A stretch of 50,000 nt of DNA from Chrysomallon squamiferum (GCA_012295275.1 CM022669.1:16700172-16750171); one strand, 5' to 3'. Shown: positions 11,449-23,416, numbered from the stretch's first letter. Numbers and translations: made by a program. The notes: a model not told the origin generated them from the letters alone.

Positions 11449-12321
11449 GTTTTTAATCTAATATTCAAAATCATAAGAAATGTACTTTTCTATGTCACAA
11501 CAGAAACCTATTTTCTTTCAACAAGTACAAAAACATTTACAGAGGAGCACATGCGCACTTTAGCTGATAGTAATGATATGCAGTGATAAGTGTTTGTCCG
11601 ATAGGGAGAAATATTGCAGATCAGCGAACAACACACACTCCTGCATATATATTGGAAGTTTTCCATCGAAATGAAATTAGCTGTCCTTGTAAATGGAATG
11701 CCTTTGTCATCTAAATGATCCACTTGATGGTATGCCACGCAGAATACGAAATCAAACATGGACAATAGCGAAAACCGGTAAAAACCAGAATTCATTTTTG
11801 ACTTTCGCTTATCACAGCCAAACTCTGCACAATGAACGATGACGTCAGAAAGATGGTCGCGACGGGCAACGCGACAAATTGTTCTTGTGGTGTATTTTTT
11901 GATTATTATTATTATTATTAGGGTTTTTTTTTTTTTTTTTTTGGTTCTATGGAAAATTGGTGCCAAAAACTATGTAAATCGTCCATTCCTTTTTGTCATC
12001 CTGGACAAAAAAAAATATTTGCTGTGTAGGAATATTCCGTTAGATAAAGGAAAAAAAAGTTACAAAAAAAAATATATAATGTTGCCCGATTAGATGAAAC
12101 CCTTTGGTCCTTTATTGCTTTTGCAGTGCATGGAAATGTCGGCAAATTGCGGCTGTTCACGCACAGTTTAAGTGGGAAATGTCGACTGGGCTGTGGATGA
12201 AAGCAGAAATTACGTCCGCCTGTCAGAATTAATGACGAAAACAAATACGTGGTAGAAATGATTAAAATCATAAATAACTACTTCTCTTTGTAGGTTCATT
12301 TTCATACCAGAGAAAGCGACA
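11449..12321. other. Unannotated, largely non-repetitive sequence
   Basis: Relatively complex sequence with a TGACGTCA at 11840-11847. A 152-codon minus-strand open frame (11508-11966) begins in a homopolymer-derived Lys/Ile stretch and has no recognisable domain. I do not call it a gene. T- and A-runs lie at 11923-11942 and 12008-12016. Confidence 0.4.
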
Positions 12322-12358
12322 TACACACACACACACACACACACAAAAAAAAAGAAGT
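12322..12358. repeat. (CA)n microsatellite with A-run
   Basis: About 11 CA units followed by a short A-run. Confidence 0.94.
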
Positions 12359-12967
12359 AAATGAGATATCAAAACAAAGCAATAACATCCTGGTCGTTTC
12401 TTTAATTTTTGTTGGTTTCAGTATTTTATACATAAAGTTATGATTTCCAGTTTGTGTTGTATTTCATTATAGTTACATACTGTTTTCGTGAACGAAACTG
12501 TAAATTACGCGTTTTTTGACAGGTATGTATATCAGTTTGTAGATATAATCTACATGCGACTTCATAACTTAAAAATCTAGTCATTTTTATAGTTCCGAAA
12601 CAGATATGTTCTTTCTTTAAACAAAAAAATGTCAGTCCTTTTTTTTTTTCACTAATGGTGTGTACAAAAGATAGCATTTTAAATATTGGATTAGTTTCAA
12701 CTGATATATGTGAGTACTTTCCGGTATAATAATACCATCACTCTCGTGTTGAAATTATGAGAAAGAACAAAACTTTGGTCACTTTTTTTTTGTGTGAGTA
12801 AGGATAAAAGAAAGAAAACGAAGGAAGGAAGGAAGGATGTATGAATCCAACAAACCGAAAGGAAGAAAGAGTAGGCACAAAAGGAAAAGAAAGAAGATAA
12901 AAAAAAAAAAATTGGAGGAATGTAGACAGAAAAAAAGAAAGGGCAAAAGGTGCTTTAGCAACATAAC
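12359..12967. other. AT-rich sequence ending in a purine-rich tract
   Basis: 12359-12780 shows no repeat. 12795-12960 is strongly purine-biased on the plus strand (AAAG, GGAA, GAAG), with four GGAA units at about 12822-12837. Confidence 0.55.
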
Positions 12968-13070
12968 ATTTATCCATTGTTCTCTTTCTGTTTGGAAATA
13001 GTTAACATTTACGACACACGTACAGCAGCTCTCTGTACGTAACGATACATCTCGATTCTTACAGTTCTCA
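12968..13070 (+). repeat. Dispersed ~103 bp repeat, copy B
   Basis: The counterpart of 7562-7664 in the same orientation. The left boundary is abrupt: upstream is purine-rich low-complexity DNA, unlike the C-rich flank of copy A. Confidence 0.7.
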
Positions 13071-13560
13071 TAAAACACATAAACAATATAATTCCTTCAT
13101 ACAAAAACAGCTACTTCTTGCAGTTCTGTTTCCCAAAAAGCCTCAACCCTCAGAGTATCAAAACAGAGAAAAAAAAAAAAAACAGTCACCGAATGATGAA
13201 TCATTTTTAATTATCTTTTCTTGCCCGGGACCATTGTGTTACCCGAACTTCCCAGCTCAGAAATATTACCACATCGTTAACTGTGCATTCAACCGATGGT
13301 CTTCTGTATTGCGTAACGAACGGTGTTGAGCAGATGAATAACTCGCACTGACAAATATTAATAGAGTAATTACAACCTCGAAATACGGTGTAATTTAATC
13401 TGAGTTGGTGTTATGATTAGCTAACAAAGCAATCTGACAGAATCACGAGGTCTTCAAATCGTTATACGCTTAAGTTTAAACACCCCATTCCAGAGAAGCC
13501 TAGTTTATGTCCATCAGTATTCTACCGTATTAAAGGAATTTGTAAAGATGTCATTCTAGT
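13071..13560. other. Unannotated, non-repetitive sequence
   Basis: An A-run at 13169-13182. Otherwise moderately complex with no recognised gene or element. Confidence 0.45.
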
Positions 13561-13950
13561 TATACTGTAATCGTAGGATGCAATGTGATAGAGACAGAAA
13601 TAGCAAGAGGTGTCGTCATAGTGGTTATCACAACATTATTGATAAAATCATCCAGAAAGTAGCATAACAGCAGAACTGTATATACAGTAGAGCGATTAGA
13701 AGTGGTAGTAATAGAAATGGCAAGGGCATATTGTTAGTACTGGAAACAGCTATAGTAATTGTAGTGATAATAACAGTGGACGTAATATTGGTATTTATAC
13801 AGACAGCAGTAAAAGTAGAAACAAAAGCAGCAGTGGTGGTTGTATAGAATGGTTAAAACTAGTAATAGCAGTAGAAGCAGCAATGCGATGATGGCTGTGA
13901 CGGTGACAATACTGCTAACAACATCATTTTAGCATCGTTATCATTACCGT
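13561..13950. repeat. Decayed trinucleotide (GTA/GCA/ATA) tract
   Basis: Weak period-3 patterning of AGTAGC/AGTAAT-type words over about 390 bp. It looks like an old, heavily mutated trinucleotide array. Confidence 0.5.
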
Positions 13951-13974
13951 AGACTCTCTTGTCAAACGTTATAC

Positions 13975-14102
13975 ATATACACACATATTCATGTATTCAT
14001 GTTTGTATGTATGTATGTATGTATTTTAGACATACATACATACACACATATACATGCCTACATACATACATACATACATTCATACATACATACATACATA
14101 CA

Positions 14103-14134
<32 letters not shown>

Positions 14135-14165
14135 CATATATATACATGGAAATGTATATGTATAT
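13975..14165. repeat. Inverted tetranucleotide pair (GTAT)n / (CATA)n
   Basis: About five GTAT units (14003-14025), a short TTTTAG spacer, then CATA units (14030-14045 and 14060-14130, about 17 in the longest block). The two halves are complementary and can form a hairpin. Confidence 0.93.
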
Positions 14166-14560
14166 CAGACGTGGGATTAACTTCATTTTAGCGGATCTGG
14201 ATCAAGCCATAAACAAATAGAAAACTTTTTAGCACTGAGGGAATCGATATAAGGTGATTGTCTGAGTGCGTCTTGTCATTAATTTCAAGGCCAGCTTTTC
14301 TGTGGCACATTACAGTCTGGCTGAAAGCTTTGTGAATTGAAAATGACCATGAATTATGACTGAACAATAAAACCAGGAACGCTTCTGGATTCCGAGTCGC
14401 CATTGAGCGACCGGACGAAAAGGCAATGAAATGGCTGGTAAATACAGTTATACAACAATTCGAGAGTCTGAATGACAAAGTAATTTACAAGCGAAATTAC
14501 GGCCATGTTCGTATGTTAAAGAGTGGGAAAGAAATGAAAAATAAAAAAAAATTAATGATG
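14166..14560. other. Non-repetitive block, no recognised gene
   Basis: A more complex stretch than its surroundings. It holds a 96-codon minus-strand open frame (14188-14478) free of low-complexity residues but without any recognisable domain. It could be conserved non-coding DNA, a decayed element or chance. Confidence 0.35.
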
Positions 14561-14800
14561 ATAATAATAATAATAAAATTGACTTGACCGATTTAGTTAT
14601 GAACAACTTTCTGTTGGTTTAATTATGAACGTTAAAGAGGGTTTTTTTTTTTAAATTATTATTATTATTTGAAATTACACGATACTGCAAGGATGATAAT
14701 AATAATAATAACACCAACAGGAACAACAACAACAACAACGACAACGACTACAGTAATAATAATAAAGAAATTATGATGATGACGACGGTGATGTTGATGA
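14561..14800. repeat. Scattered trinucleotide clusters (AAT)(ATT)(CAA)(GAT)
   Basis: Short AAT (14561-14576), ATT (14657-14669), AAT (14697-14710), CAA (14722-14740) and GAT/GAC (14773-14802) runs with unique spacers. Confidence 0.85.
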
Positions 14801-14802
14801 TA

Positions 14803-15130
14803 AGTCCCCCTAGGAAAGAAGAGGATATGTCAGCTTTATGAACTGTTTATTAAACAGAAAAATATGGCGTCTGTTTGTAGAAATAATTTTCTTTTATGGT
14901 GTTTTGAACTTTCTCCCATATTTCCTGTGCTAAATATAACTTTTATGTATCTCCCCAGGGCGACCGAAATCTGAACATAACGAATACAATTTGTCTGTCT
15001 GTCCCGCTGTTCGTCGTGTTGTCTGAGTTAACAAATGACTAAGTTGTCCCCAAACAAAAACTGCGTCATCCATTTGAAGCCAGACGTGTATAATAGACGA
15101 CAGTTGATTAGCTAAATTAAAAATATTTTA
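14803..15130. other. Unannotated sequence
   Basis: No repeat or gene was recognised. Confidence 0.5.
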
Positions 15131-15224
15131 ATGTACGTATGTCCCTATGTATATGTGTGTATATGAATGCATTTGTATGTATCATTATATGTATGTGTGT
15201 ATATATCTATGTGTGTTTTTTTTA
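15131..15224. repeat. Decayed (TATG)n tract
   Basis: TATG/TGTA-rich with several interruptions. It lies immediately beside the candidate SINE. Confidence 0.8.
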
Positions 15225-15405
15225 GGATTTAAATATTCTGTGTCTAATGTACGTGTGATTAGAACTCAGCAAATAGACAATATTCGGAAATGCACTGGGA
15301 CAGGAGGACAAAGTCCAATGACGACCTCACAAACCCCGTCAAATGCCGCTGACGAGACTCGAACGTACGGCATCCATTCGCTCGCACTCCGAAGGCCAGC
15401 ATAGT
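15225..15405 (-). mobile_element. Candidate tRNA-derived SINE, minus strand
   Basis: A GC- and CpG-richer block set between two TATG/TG microsatellites. On the minus strand, 15403-15350 reads like a shortened tRNA head: a D-arm-like GGCCTTCGGAGTG, then GTTCGAGTCTC (15364-15354), which fits the pol III B box. The first and last six bases of this head (GCTGGC and GTCAGC) could pair with one G-U. The body runs to about 15262 and then becomes A-rich and microsatellite-like, as SINE tails do. The family is not identified and no target-site duplication was seen. Confidence 0.42.
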
Positions 15406-15511
15406 ATATATGTATATATGTATGTATATTTGTATCTTTGTATGTGTATGTGTGAGTACGTATGAATGTATATCCCTGTGTTGGCATATGTATGTATGTT
15501 TGTATGTTTGT

Positions 15512-15552
<41 letters not shown>

Positions 15553-15566
15553 TATGTGTGTGCATA
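15406..15566. repeat. (TATG)n to (TG)n compound microsatellite
   Basis: Decayed TATG units, then a clean TG array (15512-15549), then TG/TATG to about 15566. Long Cys/Val/Tyr-rich frames on both strands here are translated repeat. Confidence 0.93.
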
Positions 15567-16429
15567 ATATGCGTATACATTATTTAACCTCTTTACATTC
15601 ATGTATCGTATTTGCCTTTCAAAACGTATTTTTACTGCCATTTGTCTTTAATGTACTGTCTGCAACACAAGGAAGTTCACTTTTCATTATCGCTGTTTCT
15701 GTCGACGTTTACAAGAAAGCGGCGCTCAATGACAGAACGTCTCTTCAGAAGCTTGTCTGTTATTAGTCTGAACCCGTCTAACGTGGGGAGTTCAAAAACT
15801 CTTTGTGCAAATCAAACATCACATCAAAGACGAACAGGTCTATAAACACTAATTGAATCATCTTCTCATTCGATTTGCATAATGACAACAATTTTCAAAC
15901 TACGCATCTGCTAGCCAAGCAGATAAACTAATGAAAATTTCTTCCTTTCTTTCTCTGTTTCTCTTCTCAAAAAAGAGGTTTGCGATTTTTTTTTTTTTTT
16001 TTTTAATAATTATTACAAAGCTAGTATAATTTATTTTTATGTTTATCTTTTAAATGTGTAATGATCAAAGGGATCTTGTCGAGATATATCGCGTTGCAGC
16101 TGTTACGTCATCTGCTAGAGGAGAAAGATAATAATAAGAATTATATGAAAGGAAAAGAAAGGGGAGTGTAATTAAAGTGAACGGATCGTAAATCGCTCAC
16201 ACTTTACGTTCACGTGGGTGTGTTTTCGAAGCGCACTTCACAAGCAATGCTATTTCGCCATGCTTAAAAATGATGTGATGAGCAAAAACTTTTAAGAACT
16301 ATGAAATGTTGGTTCACCTTATTTTCAGAGATAGAGCTCTTGAAGATTGCTGTGCAATATAATAAGCACAAAGATTCGCGACAGGCAAGTTTAAACTATA
16401 AATATGAATGCATGCATGCAAACAAACAA
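15567..16429. other. Unannotated sequence
   Basis: Contains a CTTT-rich stretch (15940-15970) and a T-run (15988-16004). No exon was recognised. The 77-codon frame at 15612-15845 has no domain. Confidence 0.45.
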
Positions 16430-16471
16430 ATGAATGAATGAATGAATGAATGAATGAATGAATGAATGAAT
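16430..16471. repeat. (GAAT)n microsatellite
   Basis: About ten TGAA/GAAT units, preceded by short ATGC and AAAC repeats. Confidence 0.95.
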
Positions 16472-16592
16472 AATCGCTTCCAGAAAAGAGAATGAAAAAC
16501 AAATAATAATGAAAAACAACATTTCCTTCCCTAATTCATATGAATTTTATTTTGTTGAGTTTATGTTTCCTATGTGATCTGAGATATATATG

Positions 16593-17239
<647 letters not shown>

Positions 17240-17765
17240 TGTGTTTAGACAAAATGAAATTAAGAGGAAGAAAAAATCAATTTAAACAAGAAAAAGAGTA
17301 AAATCAAAATTTGGATAATATAACTGCAACGAAGAAGAAGAAGGAGAAGAAACAAAAAAAAAAAAAAATAATAAGAAAAAGGTGCAGAAAACGAAAAAGA
17401 ACAGGAAGACGAATAAGCAGAATAACAAGGACAAAACAAGAACAAAAAAAGAGAGAAATTGACATGAAGAAGAAAGCAACTAGAAAAAAAAACACAAGAA
17501 GAAAACGAACAAACAGAAAAAGAAGAAAATACAAATAAAAGAACAGGAAGAAATAAAGAGAACAACAAGAAGAAAAAACATATAAGAAGAAAACCAGAAG
17601 AAAAAAGGAACATGATGGCATTAAGAAGAAACAAGAGAATAAGATCGGGAAAAACTAAAAACAAAATACAAACAAGCAATTTGAAGAGAACATAGAAGAA
17701 CAAAAAAAAATAAATAAATAACAAGCAGAAGACTTGGAAGAAACAGAAGAAGGGAAATAAGAACT
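17240..17765. repeat. Long purine-rich (AAG/AAC/GAA) low-complexity tract
   Basis: More than 500 bp composed almost entirely of A and G on the plus strand with scattered AAC units. It resembles a decayed (GAA/AAG) array. The 154-codon Phe/Leu/Ser-rich frame on the minus strand is a by-product of the complementary pyrimidine strand. Confidence 0.85.
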
Positions 17766-18389
17766 AAAACATCAGATGGACACACATCGACTTTTCGACT
17801 TCCATAACTTCCAGCGCAGTCCACAAAAAAAAGCTCTTGCGCAGGATATCGATACCACACACCGTAACCGCTTCCGCACAAACGATACAGCGTTTTGATC
17901 AAAGTCTTTGATTTCAAGACAGATTGATTACGAAGTCTAAGGCTTGATAAACCACCTTGTCATAAACGTAATGAGGTTATCTCCACCAGGGTGAAAGATA
18001 TCAATATAATCTGAATGCAGTAGGCGAGGGAGGTTCCTTTCACAAGAAGACCGACCATTCGATGATGTGTCTGCATGAATAAGATGAAAGAGCCAGCGAA
18101 ATGTCATTCTTTATGTACTCACTTTAAGCGAAACAGGGGACTTACACTTCCATATAACAGCGTCAGTATTTGAATGTTATTTTCTTTTTATATGTTATCG
18201 TAATAAGAGTAGTAATAATTCGTTATTTAAATAGTTTTAAGATATTACACTAAAATCTACAGTTTTTGATGAGTACCATTTAAAAATGATTGCTGCCTAA
18301 GATGATAAAAATTCTAAAAAAATAATAATAATTAAATCTTCATCGTAATAATAGTTGTATGCAAACTGTAATGCAAATACTATTTTGTT
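17766..18389. other. Unannotated sequence
   Basis: 17766-18150 is more complex and less AT-rich. 18180-18389 is AT-rich. No gene or element was recognised. Confidence 0.45.
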
Positions 18390-18422
<33 letters not shown>

Positions 18423-18439
18423 TTAAAAAAAAAAAAAAA
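18390..18439. repeat. (AAT)n microsatellite with A-run
   Basis: About 11 AAT units followed by a poly(A) stretch. Confidence 0.95.
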
Positions 18440-18855
18440 CTAAATATACATAAAATCAAAAATGCCATGTATAATTAATATACACTAATCTGAAGAATAC
18501 CAGATAATACTAAAATTAATAACAGAATAAAAAAAAAACGTAACCTTTCTAAAACTATTATTAATTACTTCCATGTAACAATGCGAAAAAAAAAAAACCT
18601 GTTGAGATAAGAATACGGCAGCGTTATTTATTATAATTAATAAAATACGGTTTACACAGACCTGCTTTACCTCACAGAAACTGTGTATGTGTTTTGGAAC
18701 TGCTGATGGCTATAAACATGAAACCATGATCTCGATTGCAGTTATGCAATTGTAATGACAAAGTCCACTTTAAAATCGATACAACAGATGCAAATGGCGG
18801 ATCGGGTTTCAGAGACTCAAAATAACTGTATTGATTGAGAAAAACAAATCAAAAC
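18440..18855. other. Unannotated AT-rich sequence
   Basis: Short A-runs only. No gene or element was recognised. Confidence 0.5.
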
Positions 18856-19160
18856 AAAAAAAAAAAAAAAAAAAAAAAAAATGTAGAAATAGAAGAAGAA
18901 AACAGAAAAGAAAGAAACGAAAAACACACAGACATGTAAGTAAAAAAAAAATATATATATATACGCACAACATGGGAAAGAAAAAAAGAAGAGTAAGAAG
19001 AAACAAAAAACTACGACATTCCTAAAACACCAAAATAACACCAACAACACAGAAGGTTACTACGACAACAACTACAACACTTACTAGTAAGCAATTTGAA
19101 AACAACAAATATTAACAAAAAAGAATGGAGAAAAAGAAAAAAAAAAGAAGGAAAAGGAAA
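18856..19160. repeat. Poly(A) run and A/purine-rich tract
   Basis: An A-run at 18856-18881, a short TA run (18952-18962), and AAG/AAC-rich sequence to 19160. Phe-rich frames on the minus strand are artefacts of composition. Confidence 0.85.
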
Positions 19161-19286
19161 ACAAAAAAATTGTAGCAGTGACTGAAACATAAATATCTTT
19201 TACATAAATTATGATAATTAGTATAGAAGTGCCTTCCGACGATCTCATTTCTGTTTAAATTAATAAATGAAAAAAGTACGCCAGCA

Positions 19287-19414
19287 ACATCATCATCATC
19301 ATCATCATCATCATTATCATTATCTATTACCATTACTATTTTTTATTATTATCTTCGTCATCATCGTTATTATTGTCATTATCTTTATTAATTTTATTAT
19401 AATTATTATTATCG

Positions 19415-19447
<33 letters not shown>
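19287..19447. repeat. (ATC)n to (ATT)n compound microsatellite
   Basis: About ten ATC units, then mixed ATT/ATC/GTC, ending in a clean ATT block (19419-19447). Confidence 0.95.
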
Positions 19448-19450
<3 letters not shown>

Positions 19451-19460
19451 AAAGCTGATT

Positions 19461-19650
19461 TCAGAACGAGTCTAACAGATCGTAAGAATTCGAGACAGGA
19501 GTCGGAATGTTGGAGCACACCGAGTCGCGTAGTCTGCCTTTCTCTGTCGTCGTGCTCAGTGAAGCCGACGTAAGACGGCGTATTAACATCACGACGTCGC
19601 ACCGTAACAAACACGACAGACTGTAAAGACGCAGACGACATTGCATCCCT
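19461..19650. other. CpG-dense short block
   Basis: Counting directly, about 20 CpG dinucleotides fall in 19466-19640, far above the local background, and the block is clearly less AT-rich. It sits between two trinucleotide arrays. It may be a small CpG island, an unrecognised element, or part of an exon. I could not identify a coding domain in it. Confidence 0.45.
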
Positions 19651-19794
19651 CTAATCACATTGACCTACAAGCCAGGAGACTGTTTAGAAGCTTTCTATTC
19701 ATTTTCTGAGAGAGGAAAATTTAGCCCGCTTGTATAATTTGATTTGTGAGTCTTTTTCCTTTTAATTTTCCTAGGATTTTTTTCTTCTTTGACG

Positions 19795-19821
19795 TCTTCT
19801 TCTTCTTCTTCTTCTTCTTCT

Positions 19822-19874
<53 letters not shown>
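19795..19874. repeat. (TTC)n then (ATT)n microsatellite
   Basis: Nine to ten TTC units followed directly by about 17 ATT units. Confidence 0.97.
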
Positions 19875-21660
19875 TCTTTAGCTGTAGGTTACTATAAGAC
19901 AAAACTAATTATTGTAACACACAGCTAAATAATTTCATTTCGGTCAAAAAAGAAAGACGTTGGCCAGAAGAAAAACAAAACAGAATTCAGTTTTCTTTAT
20001 TTGTCTGTGTCGCTGGAGAAATGCAATTTTCCAAGCTTTGCTTTTCGTAGTACTAATTCAGCAAAGTATTAAAAAATAAAGTTGTAGGTTATTTTGTTTA
20101 TAGACATATTTTTTTATAAATTTGTTTTAATTTTAATTTTTTTTTTTTTTATTCCTATATTTAATTGTAGAAGTTTTAATTAGGATGATTATAGAGAGAC
20201 AAATATTTGTATAGGCCATAGACCATAAATATATACATACACATACTACATATGTAATGGCGTTTAGTAAATATAATCAAGAAGAGTATATAACCTTCCG
20301 ATATTTGTTCTTTTTTGTATTTCCCGTTCCAACACATCGTTAGTACTTACCTATGGGAAGGTACCTATAAAACAGTTTCTTTCTGCTAATAGGTAAGATA
20401 AGAAAACAAAATGTGGCTGCAGTCTGGCTTTTTCTTTTATAATATCATTCACTGCACTGAAAACCACGGATAATTGTTAGATAATGAAACTATTAAATGT
20501 TCTTCCATAGCATCAGTATTTTGTTTGAAAATAGGGCCAACATCTGTTTATGACAACACATGTTTTATATAACAAAAAAATAAAATTTAATAAACTGTAG
20601 ATATGTATAATAATATGCCCTTGCCTCTTCTACTGTATATATATATATATATATACAGACACAGAGTAAGATTTACTTATTTTATATTAGACCGTGTACA
20701 ACTAACGTCAGTCAAAGGGAATTTTGCTTCACGGGATTTTTGGACTGTGAAGAAGATTGATGTGTAAATGTCTCTTATACACATTTTGAGAATGATGGAA
20801 GATTGCGTGCAAAATGCACACGCAAATATATAAAAATACTAGTGAATATAAAACTATAATTAAAGTGAAAAAAGAACACACCAAAAAAAATCACACTTCT
20901 AATGTAAGAGTTTTGAAATAAAGAAGCAAATGAATAAGTAAGCAAGTAAGTGAAACAATAAAAATTGCATTTAAGTAACGATAATATATATTAGTAACAA
21001 CAATGATGACGTGATTAACGACAACGGCGTTGATGTCGATGATAATAATAATAAATAATTTAAAAATCCAGTAACTAAAAAAAACTACTTTATGGACAAA
21101 AAGGTGGGTGAAAAAAAATTAAAGAAAAAATAAAATAAAAATCATTAAATAGTTATAACTGACTCCAGTAAAAATAATAATTTAAAAACCAAAAAAAAAA
21201 AATGACTCAGAAAACTAAAATAAATTAAAATAATGATAATAATTTTAAATTAAAAAAAAAATGGTGAGAAAAAACAAACACTTAAAACTTTTTCCTATAG
21301 AAATATACTTACTGGTGAGGATCTAGTATACTGTTGTAAAAATGTATTGTATCAGGTTTTTTTTGTTAATTTCAAAGCAAAGCAGTACATACAGAAACAC
21401 AAAGGGATATGCATACATGTCATACACAATACAACAATATGTGTAGATTTCTGTGTACAGAACATTATAATATATACAACAGCATGCACATCTATATAAT
21501 AACTTAAAAGTTTGTGAGATATCACTATTGCTTTTGCGTTAATGAAAAATGAAAAGCAAATATATTTGTATTTATAAATGTATGTTCTACAAAATACTTA
21601 GTCAAGCTGATTTAAAGAAAATATTGTTTAAATAATATATAAAGATATTTATATAATCCA
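19875..21660. other. Long AT-rich unannotated stretch
   Basis: A T-run (20139-20150), a TA run (20635-20655), decayed AAT/AAAT patches (21035-21260), and A-rich segments. No gene, SINE or DNA-transposon end was recognised. A Tn5-end-like word at 20768-20786 is discussed in the findings. Confidence 0.45.
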
Positions 21661-21719
21661 ACTTAAATATATATACATAAATTAAATTTTCTTAGGCATA
21701 CAAACACAAATATAGATAC

Positions 21720-21880
21720 ACATTGAGATACATAATTACAACCACACACACACACACACACACACAAACACGCGCACACATACATACATAAATATATATA
21801 TAAACACACATAGATACATACACACACACACACACACATACACACACACAGGCACACACATACACACATTCACACACACA
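21720..21880. repeat. Interrupted (CA)n / (TACA)n tract
   Basis: CA blocks at 21743-21768, 21819-21838 and 21839-21881, separated by CATA and TA units. Confidence 0.92.
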
Positions 21881-22300
21881 CTACCAAATCAAAGGTCAAC
21901 AACAAATTTCTTTTATCTCGCTCTCTTCGTCAAAAATCTCTCTCAGTCATACAAGTTTGTAAACGGACGTAAAACCCAGAATATATTAAACTATTTACAA
22001 CACAAGGATGTAGAGTAGTTTTACTGTAAAATATTTATACGTTGTCTTTCACTCGCTCCAGTCTATTGTAATTCAGAAAGCGGCTCACATGACGTGAACT
22101 GACTGATCAACAAATTCTAAAATTACAGATTTATTTGAATATTCTTTCCTTCGACAAATTGTTTACATTATTTTGTGGCAATGGACAACTGAACAGGTAT
22201 TTTGTGTGCATGAATAAGCGCATGAATTATGTACGTGTTTATCGAGTACATGCATACCATATCCTAAATAGATAATTATGTATTAGTACACGTGTATCTG
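21881..22300. other. Unannotated sequence
   Basis: No repeat or gene was recognised. Confidence 0.5.
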
Positions 22301-22304
22301 TTAT

Positions 22305-22445
22305 GTATGTTTTGATATATGTCTGTATATAGTTATGTATGTATGTATGTATATAATCTCGTACATATGTATTATATACAAGTGTCAGAACATAAAAAAT
22401 ATGTGCATATCAGAATATATATACATATATACATACATATGTATA
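22305..22445. repeat. Decayed (TATG)/(TACA) tract
   Basis: TATG units (22334-22352), then TA/CATA words to about 22443. Confidence 0.75.
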
Positions 22446-22765
22446 ATGTTATTTATAATAAATAACTTTTGCTTATTCTTAGAATTCTGAGCATACATTC
22501 AAACACAAACTCACGCACTTATGAGTGTATGCCGTGACATTTTTTTCATATCTGTTACGAGTTGAGATGTTGTTTCTTTCTGTTGTATGACAATAGCAAT
22601 TCCCTATAGACAGTCTAAGCACTGGATAAAAATGCTAAAGAAAATTCCTTGTTGTGAACGTAATCAAAAAATAAACACATCACGAACTTGTTAATAAAGA
22701 TCACTGAGTTTAGTAATAACCTGCATTAATAAAACAACTATTCAAGTTATAACAGCAACAACAAA
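22446..22765. other. Unannotated AT-rich sequence
   Basis: No repeat or gene was recognised. Confidence 0.5.
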
Positions 22766-22792
22766 ATGAATGAATGAACGAATGAATGAATG

Positions 22793-22823
<31 letters not shown>

Positions 22824-22870
22824 ATAAAAACAAATAACAAATAACAAATTAAAAAAGAAGAAGAAGACTG
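22766..22870. repeat. (GAAT)n then (AAAT)n with A-rich tail
   Basis: GAAT units (22766-22795) change to AAAT units (22793-22819), then (ACAAATA) and AAG words. Confidence 0.93.
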
Positions 22871-23415
22871 AGAATGAAATAAAATCGAGAACAGAAATAA
22901 AAACAACTAAAAACAAGCCAGAACGGTTAGCTTGCCCCGTGGCTATGGACAGGTGAGAGGTATAACACACTTTAACGTGACAAACATCGTGTAAGTAAAC
23001 AACTGGTGTTATTTTCTCTATTAACGCAGCCTGCTACTAATTTCCGATACGACACGGCCAAGAGAATCGTTATAACATCAATATGAATTATTCCGTTTAG
23101 TACACTTTGATGTTTATGAGAGTTTTTTTTTTTTTTTTCCCCTTTCTATAACCATCAAAAATCACCGTAATGGATTCGCCGCCCGTCAACCGCGACCACT
23201 AATTCCACAGTCAGTTCTGACTTCCACCGATAAATGGAAAAGCAAATCAGTGACAATGTTTTCATTAATCCGACGAAGATAAACAATTTATTTTATTCAA
23301 GTAAAACAACAGACACAAAATCTCTATCTTTCCCGTAAACTGGAATCAACGGCATAAACGTATAACTATGCACTAAATGCAAACTGAATTAAAATATGTG
23401 TGTGAAACTGCGTGG

Positions 23416-23416
<1 letters not shown>
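22871..23416. other. Unannotated sequence
   Basis: A T-run at 23125-23138. 23160-23230 is less AT-rich. No gene was recognised. Confidence 0.45.

Noticed and set aside
11508-11966. 152-codon minus-strand open frame
   Set aside because: It begins in a homopolymer-derived Lys/Ile stretch, has no recognisable domain, and overlaps a plus-strand open frame of similar quality. Its length is plausible by chance in a 50 kb window on six frames.
17260-17724. 154-codon Phe/Leu/Ser-rich minus-strand open frame (membrane-protein-like)
   Set aside because: It is the pyrimidine complement of a purine-rich low-complexity tract. Hydrophobicity follows from composition.
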